This document shows, in pieces, positions 12,526 to 24,071 of a stretch of DNA of 64,000 nt (the stretch's first letter is position 1; each line of letters begins with the position of its first letter). The notes under the pieces were generated by a model. It ran no database searches. It was not told where the DNA came from and saw only the letters and a program-made list of their open reading frames with translations. This stretch comes from Pararge aegeria (taxonomy: Eukaryota > Arthropoda > Insecta > Lepidoptera > Nymphalidae), in contig NC_053201.1 in assembly GCF_905163445.1 (NCBI RefSeq), forward strand, positions 196,001-260,000, read 5' to 3'. The position numbers were made by a program, and so were the translations under genes.

Positions 12526-13343
12526 ATCATGGTGATTGTTGCTTTTTATTGGATTTATAGTAGATACCTATTATTACTTTATACTTTAGCCAGTAATTAA
12601 TAGTATGTACTTTTTTCTTTAGTAAGTTTTATTTACTAGATAAACTTTTACTTAACTTAAGAACTATAACATCAGCAGAGTCATTGTTAAACCATTCGAA
12701 TGTGTCACATGGGCAAAAGAAAAAAGGTATAGTCTTAAGTTATATTAATACAATACAACCACACATGTAAATACAATTTTCGGTCATTAAAATTAATGTT
12801 AATTACAATCACAATTAGTTGATTAGTCAATTTACTTTTATTTGAACACTGATATATTTGAAATTAAAATCATTCCTCTAATTCGAGTATTACGGATGAT
12901 GCCCTTGTAATGCCTTTTTAAGCAGCCATGTGTACACCACATTTTGTCAAAAGCTGTGCAACGGTTAAGCTAACATAGTTTAAAAACAAATAAGCGTTCA
13001 GACACACTTTCACATTTATAATATGAGTATAGCTTTGTCAATACGCGCCAGTAAAAGCTCACAAATCACCCTCGTGAAGAGTGTTACATAAGGCTGAGCT
13101 GTAGGTCCGCTGCGGCCTGTGCGCGTAATAACTTGATGAATGGATGGCACAGATACGATGGCCCGAGCACATCGCGTTGCGACACGCATTTGAATGACCA
13201 AAGGTTAAAATTCTTTTGACCTCTCTTACTTGTCTGTGATCCTAGTTCATACTGATCTTATAAAATATGTTATTATTCTTTTTTTGATGTTTAATATTTT
13301 GTTTTGGATGTTTATTGCTGTTGATTGCGTTTTTCTTCCACGT

Positions 13344-13460
13344 TTATTACGGTTTTTCACAAATCCCGTGGGAACCGTTTGTTTCCCTGGTATAAAAGTA
13401 GCCTATGCTACTTTACCTTTAACTTTAGTTCAAGAATCAAGATCATTCGTTGATTAGTTA
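13344..13460 (+). repeat. copy of the 'CGTGGGAACCG' repeat
   Basis: TTACGGTTTTTCACAAATCC, CGTGGGAACCGTTTGTTTCC, CTGGTATAAAAGTAGCCTAT and ATCATTCGTTGATTAGTTAG follow the same order as at 16503-16712. Confidence 0.6.
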
Positions 13461-14146
13461 GAGGTTATGGAATTTAAGGCATTGATCGTGACCATAATGT
13501 CTCACACAGCTATTATTCTGATTATTGGCTGCCCCTATCAAGTATCCATCAAATTCGTGCAGTTTATTGTGCAATATGCATAATATTACACAGTTAATAC
13601 TATAAACTTTAAAAAAATACCAAAAATGGTTAATACTCTTACGATGAACATTATTTCATATAAACTTTAGATTTAACACAAGATTGACCAATTCCTTACA
13701 TTCCCTACAACTTTTACTTACTTTGCGGAGAATAAGTATTACTGAAGATCCTATCCCGCCACTTATAACGTTGAAGTACTGGGTTAAAATTTTTTTTGTA
13801 TATCAATACATTTAAATCAACTGTTATTAAGTATTAAATCATAAGTATTTTGCTTTAAAGTGCAAAGTTTTAAAATCAATTCAACTTTCGATACCGCTTC
13901 CGAACTGATTGATCTGCCCACGAACGCACGACTCAATCCCATCAATTTACACTCTATGAGATTTCAATTTGCAGCAGTCGAACACGAAACTTATAGGTTA
14001 AATCTGCAACCTTTAACAATGAAGCAGAATTTATTATTTAATAATAAGAAGAATACATATACTGTGTATGAGATAAGTAACAATTTATTGTAAGTGTCTT
14101 AACAACTATTAAAATAAATCAAAATGGTATCATCAAATTATATTAT

Positions 14147-14300
14147 ATTACTAGCGGACCCTCGCGACTTTGTTCACGTATGAGTCATTCGAATTTAACG
14201 GAGCTGTGAAGTAAAGGTTATAAAAAATCCATATCAATCCCTTCAGTAGTTTTCACGTGATGTCCGGACAGACAGACAGACAAAAATTAAATAAAAAACG
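14147..14300 (+). repeat. LINE-type 3' fragment (GACAGACAGACAGACAAAAA)
   Basis: Starts ACTAGCGGACCCTCGCGACT and includes TTCAGTAGTTTTCACGTGAT and GACAGACAGACAGACAAAAA. This is a typical insect RTE-like LINE 3' end. Confidence 0.5.
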
Positions 14301-14889
14301 GTTTTGAACTGAGTATCGATTATAAAGCATCCCCCCAAAAAATTTAAAAATATATTAAATGTACAGAAATCTTCCAGTTACAGTTTTATCATACGAGAGT
14401 ATAGATAAGAATATGTTATATACGATACGATATTTAACAAATGTATTAAATAAAAATGGAATATATCGAACCCTTAAAGCCTTAGCCTCTGAAGTTAAAT
14501 TGAACCGTATACATTTTACGTGATGATTTTGATATTGGAGGAAAATTTGAAATAGCTATAGACAACATTGTAAACATTCAGCAACACTTCAGATAACTGG
14601 TCAGGTGGTGTTGTAACATTCTTTCTTTTCCTTCTCAAACAATTCCATGCATTGTTGTTCCGCTAACATTTCGTAAACGACAAATTGCATCTTTTGTGGT
14701 AATCACCAATGTACACATTAGGTAACTCAATCGTTACTTTTTAATTCTTGATGAGATGTAGAAATCATGTTTGTATGTTGAAATTTTTATTAAATTAGAT
14801 TATTGATTTTATTTTTAAGAATTACTTATTTCAAATGTTAGGTGCGGTTGACTTAAAAGCTCGCTAAATCAAGCTGAGTCAGTTGACCT

Positions 14890-15040
14890 TTGGTAGCTTA
14901 GTAGCGAGCATCCAACTACTGATTTTGAGGTGCGGGGTTCCATTTCTTAGCCAGTTCAAATCCTTGGTTATTTGGGTTTTTTCTTCTTTCATAAAGAAAA
15001 CCGTGCCTCGGAGAGCACGTAAAGCTCATTTCTTGGTTAT
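14890..15040 (+). repeat. tRNA-headed SINE, degraded
   Basis: A head with TAGCTTAGTAGCGAGCATCC (box A-like) and GGTGCGGGGTTCC (box B-like) is followed by CCGTGCCTCGGAGAGCACGT, a body string common in lepidopteran SINEs. Confidence 0.5.
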
Positions 15041-16502
15041 TTTGTAATGAATGAGAGCAATGTGAAGGTTTTAAGTTGTGCACACCTTCCTCGAGGGACA
15101 GTGCACGCCAGGAGGATTTTTAAAGTTGACGAGTTAGAAAATTATCTTAACAAGTTAAGTTTTCTTAATTATTCCATTTTGTTCATAGACCCTCACTGGA
15201 CTACAGAATTTCTTATTAAGTTCTGCACTGGAGTGAAGCGCTGTTTCTACTTTTAAAGCATCCAGCAACGCCACCGGCTTAAAATAATTAAAATTGATCC
15301 CAAAACATATCCTTCTGAGAATATAATATCCAATTAACGTTATTATCTTAAGCACTACATGCTATTCTATTGATGAATTCCCAGATAATTATGAATAATT
15401 ATTTTATTAATAATAAATCCCACAGCTGACAATCGCTATTTATTACTACAACGAGATGATTGCCGTGTGTTCATCATTTGGTAGTTAAAAAATTATCTTT
15501 AATTATAATTAATGTTACAAGCATGTCCCCATTTTTTTAGCAAATTATATAAATTAACTTTATTATGTTAAAGATTTAGTAATCTCTAGCCTCAAAGTAA
15601 CTATTTATGTATATTTTATATATTATAATAACAGTTTATTAGTGTGGTTGTGTAGATCAATATGCGGTTTTACAAGGCGACTGGTATTGCGTCACGTTGT
15701 TCGTATTTATTTCACGAGACGTCAATTTAGCTACGCTTAAACCTTAGCAGTTAATCATAATAACGACAGTATTCATGCTAATACGGTTTCATAGTTCATT
15801 GGCTCGTAAATATTGACAAACTTTGATACCCGCATATCCTGCACATATAACCTTTAACACTAGCTAAAATTACTTACTTTATGTTATAAATATGAAATAG
15901 AAAATCTTAATCGGTCCATTATTTTAGCCTCTACCCAAATGGGTGTGAAACCCTCACCCTAAGAGCTTTTAGATTTTAGGTTGCACAAAACCTCAGGTTG
16001 CTTGTTATGGACTTTTCAGAATTGAGTAGCTGCTATAAGACACTATCCTCTTATTCTGTGCCAAAATCTGTCATATTTTATCGAAAAATCCTCATAAAAA
16101 TTGCAAAGGGTTTTTGGCTTTTAAGCGCATATCATATTCATACCCGCGGCTTCGATCAACAACTTGTTGAATAGAAAATTCTTTGTAACTCTGTTAAACA
16201 TTATGTAATTTACTGAATACTACTCTACATCGTTGATGAATTAAATTACTGTTTTTAAATTGAAATATTTTGCTTGAGAATGTTTAAAGCAAGGATTAAC
16301 TTTTTTTTTGGTAACCTAACATATTGGCTAATAATTACAATTTAGTACGTGTGATGAATAAATTAAATGCGAATATTTGAAAAACAAGTGTCAATCAGGA
16401 TAACCTTGTCTCTGTCACCTGACGTAATGTGGTCGCGTACAAAAAACAGTCGTCTACGTAAGTACTTGTTCCTACACAATCATAACTATTCTTTTTATAT
16501 AA

Positions 16503-16712
16503 TTACTAGCTGTTACCCGCTTTCTTCGTCCGCGTCTATCGCGGTTTTTCGCAAATCTCGTGGGAACCGTTAATTACCAGGGATAAAAACTAGCTTCTCA
16601 TTCTCCGTCCTTTAAACTAACCCTATGCCAAAAATCAAGTTAATTGTTTGCTTAACTAGGGCGCTAAGCAAGGACAAACACTCTTTCCCATTTATAATAT
16701 TAGTAACGATTA
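16503..16712 (+). repeat. full-looking copy of the 'CGTGGGAACCG ... CTCCGTCC' repeat
   Basis: Runs from ACTAGCTGTTACCCGC through CGTCCGCGTCTATCGCGG, TCGTGGGAACCG, CTCCGTCC, ATCAAGTTAATTG and TTAACTAGGGCG to TTATAATATTAGTA. It is the best preserved copy of the family in this window. The family is non-coding here. Confidence 0.65.
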
Positions 16713-17139
16713 ATAAGTAAAATAAGATTACGAGCATTAGAAGTGAGGTTGCGGAGGCAGCACGCACTTATAGCAGAACAGAGTTCGACAAACTTAGTGG
16801 TAACAAACTTAGTAATTAATACTCAGATATTTAGACGAGCATAATGAGACTTAATTACGTGTAAGTTTCTTAAAAGCCTTATTATTTTTTTATAAATCGT
16901 GCCCAATTCATAGGTAATATGAACCTTTTATCCAAGCTGTAGTAGTAATTAGTAGCTAATGTAACACTAACCTCGAAGCTCTGATATAACCACGTATACA
17001 AACAAATAATTCTTCAAACAAGCAACTAAGAAATACATCACTACAGTAGGTGCCGCAGTAGGTAAATAAACCGTTTAGAAATTTCTTATTTCGTCAATTT
17101 GAAATCCACTTTTGTCCGCGATGTGGCGATCAGGAAGCC

Positions 17140-17320
17140 GCAGGTTACGTGACGATTGCGTCACGACTCACGACTAACAATTTAATGAATTAACTTCTAA
17201 CAAGCTGTGCAACGTGACGTATAAATAAGAAAAACAATAATTTGACAAGTGACGAGTCACAGCCACTGAACACAGCAATCTCACAAGATTAGATGTAATT
17301 ACATTTGACAGGTTGGTGGC
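17140..17320 (+). promoter_or_regulatory. promoter candidate with TATAAATA
   Basis: TATAAATA at 17220-17227 follows CAACGTGACG and a cluster of TGACG/CGTCA half-sites. Downstream come GTCACAGCCACTGAACACAG and a possible donor GACAG|GTTGGT near 17313. The secreted-protein gene starting at 24072 has a splice-acceptor-like tract (TTTTGATTGTTACAG) ending at 23993 in its leader, so a remote 5' exon is plausible. The link is inference only. Confidence 0.25.
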
Positions 17321-17329
17321 GGCAGTTCC

Positions 17330-20300
17330 CGGCTCCAGTACGCAGTGTACATGTGTGCACTACCCGTAAAAATTTAATGTCGTTTAATTCATGATAAAAC
17401 AATTATTTACGCTGCCTTTGTTTTTATACCTTATGTAACCATGAAACTAGATATAATAATTGTGCCAACTTGTCTGTAGAACCCGCATTCCCAACACGTG
17501 GTAAAATCTTCATAAACAGTTAGCTAACATCGTTATATCGTTATAGTCCTGTCTCTATTTTATGTAAATCTTCCCAAACACATAGTAACTTAAGTGATAT
17601 TACATCGATCTACGTTGCCAAAAAAAGGTGGCAAACTTCAAATTCTAATTTATTTATTACATGTGACAGATCAGGTTAGGTATAACTTCATATCATGGAT
17701 AATATTTAACCTTACCAGTATTACGCAATAAAATATTAATAAATGTAAGTAAATTAAGTCGAAATAAGTCTTTAAAGCTATAACAGGGCTTGACAAAAAG
17801 CAAAAGTTTTAGGATCAAACCCTAGTTCCCCCTAGCTTCAGCCGTACTTCAAGAATATCCAATTCTTTATATCTGTATGAAATCTAAGTTTATTTATCAA
17901 TTGAATCACAAGACGTGTTGTGTCTACAAAGTAATACAAGATATACCATTAATTGACTTGCTCGTAACATTCCAGCGATACCTGTAATAAATTCTTATAC
18001 CATTCGTGTTTAGTACCATACTCTGTACATAAATAACTTTTATTAGGTCTTAACATTTTTCATCTGTATATCAACAAATTAACTTTCACGTTAGCACAAC
18101 CAAGGTCCTGAGTCTGATTCCCGAGTCGGGTTAAGATCAATTCGATTAAAAACGCTAAAAATCAAGCATCAGGCTAAGCTAAGCTCTCTAAGTTTTGGAT
18201 TAGAACCATAGAACCAGATCAGTGGGACGCATAGTTTGAAGGACTTTAGGTCACAAGGTCCTTTAAGTCATGCAATGGTGAAGCGGCACAAAACGGTGGA
18301 GTGTAGTAATCCTTACCAGAAACCTATATCCAGAAGTAGGTTTGCTGAAGTAGAGAAGTTGATGAAATTCAACTCGAGACCTAGCCACATCCCTCTACGC
18401 ATGCTAGCATAGATTAGATTACTGTCAATATTATTTCGGTACCCTGTTTTCAGCAGCTACCGGATATTACGTAGGACAATGAAGGCAGCGTACAACAACG
18501 AAGGCTACATAATTGGCGGCGTCTCGCGGAGTCACTTCCGTCACAGAGCCGCACTAATCACACTTATCGTGGCCGTGCCATCTCGCAGGGCATTCCGATG
18601 CGCCCGACAGCTTTAACAAGCTTATTAGGGCTCCATCGCGACATCACAACTCCGCATGAGACATGACTCGTCTACTAACTACGGAAGCCTTGAATAGCAT
18701 GGATTGTACAATAGTGAAACCTCAATTAATTGTTAAGACCATGTGGCTGTTTTTAGAGATTTGTTTGTGACACTTGCTGATATAGACAAAACGCAAACAG
18801 GTGCGAGACGCTTTATATTATGAAAATAAAAACATATTTGCATGTAATGGCTAAACACAAAACTTCTTGAGAAGAAGTTAAGAAGTTTTTGGCGCGAGAG
18901 TGAGTAGAGAGAATAGTCTGGAAATGGGAAGATTATTTACCATTTACACGATATTATTTGGATAATAATTACTTTAAATTTTAACATCGCTTCTTCCCTT
19001 GCAGTTGGATATCTGTGAGCAGGCTAACCATCCGACTGCTTATACACGATATGCTTTAACAAAACATCTCGTTAAAATCGTTCGTTAAAATAGCTAGTGG
19101 TGATGTTGGAAAATGGTTTTTTCAGTACTAAGAAAGAATAAGGCCTTTCAGGATTCAGTCAACCCATTAAACTGTAATGCTGTAAGATAATGAAGCTTCT
19201 GATTTTTGTGGTAATTATATGATCATCAGCATATTAATGTCCCACTATTGGGCTCGAGAGTATTGCATATCTCTCTGGCAAAGACAGCGCCATATTCCTA
19301 ATTCCATTTTAGGACCAGCCAGAAAATGTAAGTATTAGGGATTTTATTTGTTAATATCTTATATCAGCTAGCAGTCTATAAAAATATAATATACCAACTC
19401 ATAGGGTTATTTACTGGTTGCTATCGAGGCCGAGGTTACGCGTGGGTTGCGACACCCTGCACGCGTTTCGATCGGAATTGACGTAATCTCACACTCACAC
19501 AAGTAATAATATTTAAAGTATTCCGCGATTTCAATCACGAGAAGAATTTTTTGGAAGCCTTCAGTCAAATAATTTCCTATGCAGTTCTCTTATTTTTCAA
19601 ATATCTTAATATTTAAGTTGCACTTTCAGAACGTTCAAAGATGAATCAGTTAATTACGCAGTCTTACATCGTAAAAGAATAGTAACCAGCTAGACTTTTT
19701 TACATTAACATTAAGGCGGACAAAAATCTCAGCAATTCTTCTTTTCATGGCTTCCTAGTGGCTCTTTTTGAATACTAAATATTATGACTGCCTTATTCGT
19801 ATTAGTTGCTCAAATTAAGGAGGTATGAGAGGAAGTGAATGTATATTAAGCGTGTGGCCTTAAAAAAAGTAGTATGTTTTAAAAAATATGTACCTACTTC
19901 GTATTCACAGACGTCAAATTGTCGGAATGAGTTTCTATGAGCTACGAATATGTGTAATTTATTATTCCTATACAAATAAAGGTAATAAGGCATATTAAAA
20001 ATCTTGAACTACATTAAAACACAAATTTAAACTGGTAATTTCAATTTGTACGTATTTGGACCTACATAATTAGCCAAATGCAATCACTTAAATATCAAAG
20101 TCCTTGCACTTTGATTGCTAAATTGCATGAATTTACCGGTTCCATCAGTAGATTAATGACTAGCCGATATTCCCTTGACTATTCATAAACACATTACATA
20201 ATAAATAGATAAAGTTCATAAATTAAAATTGTATGAATCTATAATCTCTATAAAATATACGTCACTCTACCTATTTCTGTTATATTGAAATTGTTTTTGT

Positions 20301-21690
20301 GGTGAAAAATAACGTATACCTTCTTTCTTTCTTAAACTATTTCATTACGAATTCGTAGACAGGTCATTCCCAATTATATTAAAGGTAAGATTCTACGAAT
20401 GAACAAATTCACTTAGGATGATTTATATTTCCTCACTTTTTATACATCAACGAAAAAATTACGATCAATTTAACGATTTGAGAGTGAATTTCAGTCTTAA
20501 AATGTATATTATATAGTATCAAATGGTGCGTAGCTGTGAGATGTAAGCAATGCGTTTAATCGCACGTTCACATAATGGTGCATAATGGAGTATCTGGTAA
20601 CAAAGAACTACCACAGGCATGGTGTTACAACGACTGCCTTGTATCGATTGTTATCTTCAGATGACGCAAAATCTTAATAAAGGACCGCGTCATTTAAACG
20701 GATGCACATCAGCTGCTGAACATTGGCCTTTTTAATTTTTCCATAGTGTGTGGTCTACTGCAACAGACAACCTCTGCAAACTTTCTGAGGAATAGTTTGT
20801 CAGAGCACCTAGCGAGAAGCTGCGCTTACAAATCATTGGCATGATCGCGTTTCCAGCGTGTTGTGCCTTCAAAGCCAATTGTTTTCCGAGCTATCGCCAC
20901 TTGTTGTGTTATTGGGTTCATTAAGACATTTACGTCTATGCGAGAGAGAGAGAGAGCTATCATTAATGACTATGGAAAGTTTGACGGAATAATTGTAAGG
21001 ACTTGTAGCAATTGTTTTTTATTAGTGTAGCTACTCATTAAGCGGTCGATTCTTCTGCTTCTTGTTTCGATCTCATAGTTTCTCTGATTTAAGTTTTTGT
21101 CAAACCTAAAGTTAGCGACCATCACAACGTTGGAGTTGATTACAGGTGTCGTAGTAACAAGTTAAGTTTTGTCACATCCGCGGTGTTACCCGTCTTATAC
21201 TAATAAAAAGCGCAATTCGAAAAGTCTACATATTGTTTACTTTACATACGGTTTGAATATTTAAGTATGGCGTCTGGCTTACAGGCGGTCCGCAGTTTAA
21301 AAACCCGTAGTATTCAATAGCTGGCATTTATACTAGAAGTATTATATAAGACCTAAAAACCGATGCGTTTATTGTCAAGATCATTGATATTTTATGTCAA
21401 GTTTATTAAATTAAAAATACTCAGATCTGTGTCAGTTGTTTTGATCTTCACATTTAAAATGTGTATTCGTTTTGTATATAATCAATTAGTGCATTGTTAT
21501 TAATACAAGTATATCTTTACCGCTTTGTTATCGTTAGAATATAATGATGTACGTTCGATGAGCTAATACACGTGGACAAACAAAGGTTAGCAGCTGCATA
21601 ATGAAGCAATTGTTGTGGTCTTTTTATCACTAGAAAACCTTGACTTGATATAATTGTATGTAGTCCTGTACTACATACAGATATAATAAC
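17330..21690. other. intergenic, AT-rich
   Basis: No supported gene. It contains a (GA)7 tract near 20941-20955, a tRNA-like degraded SINE head near 18090-18135 (GTCTGATTCCCGAGTCGGG) and a moderately GC-rich stretch at 18480-18660 that I cannot identify. Confidence 0.5.
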
Positions 21691-21958
21691 ACGCCGACTG
21701 GCGCAGTGGGCAGCGACCCTGCTTTCTGAGTCCAAGGCCGTGGGTTCGATTCCCACAACTGGAAAATGTTTGTGTGATGAGCATTAAGTGTTTTTCAGTG
21801 TCTGGGTGTTTATATGTATTTTCTAAGTATTTATGTATATATAATTCATTAAAATATTCATCAGTCATCTTAGTACCCATAACACAAGCTACGCTTACTT
21901 TGGGGCTAGGTGGCGATGTGTGTATTGTCGTAGTATATTTATTTATTTATTTATTTAA
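21691..21958 (+). repeat. tRNA-derived SINE, near full length
   Basis: Box A-like TGGCGCAGTGGGCAGC and box B GGTTCGATTCCCA form the tRNA-like head. The body includes CAGTGTCTGGGTGTTTATAT, ATTCATCAGTCATC and GTACCCATAACACAAGCTAC, and it ends CGTAGTATATTTATTTATTT. This is the reference copy for the minus-strand copies at 37289, 57776, 59736, 61966 and 62260. A translated fragment of the head reads SCGNRTHG, a frequent source of false gene calls. Confidence 0.85.
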
Positions 21959-21959
21959 C

Positions 21960-23820
21960 ATTTTATAATGTAGTATTTACGCTATAATGCACCTTCATCT
22001 TTAGTAATAAGAACCTTCAAGTAAATGAATACACATAAGTACATAAATGTTTTATAGGGGACGCTAACACACACAAGCCGCCGCAAGCAAGTCGTAGATG
22101 TTTATTTTCTGTGATACTGGCGTTTGGTTAACCTTTTTTTTTAACGTGGTGGAAAAGCAATAAAGCTTTTCCCTCCAAGCTGACCCTGGGCAACACGTTT
22201 CACTTTTCACTTAAAGTACTTTTTTTTTAAGTTATAGTAACTTTTGATTGTAATAACACCACTGTATAATAAGGTATTTCATCAGCATTCTAACTAACAT
22301 GTAATAACTGCGGGGCAATTATGCGGGCATTAAATAAACTTAATGGGTTTAAGTTAAATTAGATGACCTTATCACTATGTAGCTGTCTCTGCTAGAGTTT
22401 TATATTAAATCGTTCACGCTTATATCTGAACAAACTAAACGATATGCTAACTAAAGCGCTGCTATAATAACATGTTAAAAACACTTAATAAATATGAAAT
22501 AAAAGAAACATACACTTTACTAAACAAACATTATACATTGTATATAAACATTACAGTAAGATTTACGTATGTAGAGTTTCAATGGTAGTTTTAGATAACA
22601 ATCACAGAGTGAGATAGCGTATATCATCAATTTTAGTAACAAGGCCAACTTGGATTGACTTGTCTAACTTTGGGCTTGCAGTGAACGAACGAACCAACTA
22701 AACAGCTTCCCATCAAAACGTATCTAGTCAATGTTGCTTTTAATCGGTTTTTCTCGCATCGTAAGTAGCCACGAAGCAGTCTCACTAATCCCATCCCGCG
22801 TCCACCGACATGATACTGCTAGCCCGTGGCGCAAGTGTTCAGATCCGATGGGGCAATGTGTCGTCGTTACACGCGCACGCGATCACGAATTGTTTTAACA
22901 TGTCGTGACCTTCGTCAGCCGTGGAGACAACTGTCAGTGCAGAGTTCACAATCATAGACATAGTAATGTTATAAAGCACTTGAAATTACTAATTTTGTTC
23001 TTTAGTTTAGAGAGCGAATTAAGAAAAAATAGGCACGCGGTCCTTAACGGAATACTGATTTATCTAGATAGACATAATAAAACATCTTTTAAGAATTTTA
23101 AATAAAAAGTGTACCTTTCAACCAACGTTTTCTATCGACTGTTTGAATTTAATTTTAGTTGAAATGTTAAAAGGTCCTTTATTTCTTTTTTGTTAGCCAT
23201 CAAACTCGTAGGTAGCGTAGCTTATAGCATTTACCAGCGTCAATGCTGTAAGTCCCTCATAGCAAAGAAGGTATGTAGACACTTTGGTCCAAGGCGCGTT
23301 GGCTGCCTGATAATATAATTAGTCCACTTTATATTGATCTGTTTGTGGAACTACCGACACCTAGTTCCGGGTAACCTCAACGTTGCAGCCGCCAGAAGCT
23401 GTAGTTATTAGTTGAGTAACGAAATAAAACGTCACAATGAAATAATTCGCTTAATATACTCGAAGGTTGTCGGCTTTACTTTCATTTAAAACGAGTTCAA
23501 AGTCGTATCAGAGCAGTACCTAGGTAGCTACAATAATAATCACTTTGCGAACATTGTGTTAAATTTTAAAACTTACATAATAAGTGGAAAAAAACATATA
23601 TAACTTTGCGTTTCGAAATGCTATAAAAATGGCGCTCGCAAGCTGGCGCTGCGTAGAAGTCCTGGCCGTGTCACTATAGTAAGTTATCTCTCACATAGAG
23701 TTCCAAATGTAAATAAGTAGTTATTCTATATGGATAATTTAAATACACCACCATCTTGGAAATAGAGGTGCAATGCATTTTAAATTATGGCATGTACTTA
23801 AAGTTTTAGCCTGCAGAATT
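21960..23820. other. intergenic, no gene seen
   Basis: AT-rich with short chance frames. A GC-richer patch at about 22780-22900 has no convincing frame. Confidence 0.5.
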
Positions 23821-23920
23821 CATATGTTTCAAGTAGGCCTGATTTATAATCACTTTTGAAACGTTAAGTCAGTCTGTTTGTAGTGACTCTACCACCAGTT
23901 CGTAAGGCCCGCCAAGACCA
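23820..23920 (+). repeat. dispersed repeat (TTTCAAGTAGGCCT type)
   Basis: TTTCAAGTAGGCCTGA, CACTTTTGAAACGT and GTGACTCTACCACC match the copies at 58090-58240 (+) and, for the downstream part, 57625-57750 (-). Confidence 0.6.
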
Positions 23921-23993
23921 ACAAGTTAACCACTAAACCATTAAGACAGTTTGAGTTAAGTCGTTGTCTAATAAACCATTTTGATTGTTACAG

Positions 23994-24071
23994 ATTATCA
24001 AAACGAAACGGGAGTTAGTTAAGTAGACAGACAGACGCGAGAACTTCAAGGCCACACACCACACAATCAGC
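23994..24071 (+). other. 5' leader of the secreted-protein gene
   Basis: A pyrimidine-rich tract ending TTGTTACAG at 23993 looks like a splice acceptor, so the leader exon probably starts at 23994. It carries no upstream ATG in the last bases before ATCAGCATGAAG. Confidence 0.4.

Larger units (their letters stand above)
9560..17100. other. intergenic, AT-rich, repeats and hairpins
   Basis: No supported gene. Listed items: repeat fragments at 10210-10505, 13344-13460, 14147-14300, 14890-15040 and 16503-16712; hairpins at 11884-11927 and 12466-12525; a short GT run near 11253-11270. I see nothing else. Confidence 0.6.

Noticed and set aside
21517..21880. Minus-strand frames with GIEPTALDSES or SCGNRTHG
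   Set aside because: These are translations of the tRNA-like SINE head, a well-known false protein signal; the same applies at 37349-37579 and 62051-62254.
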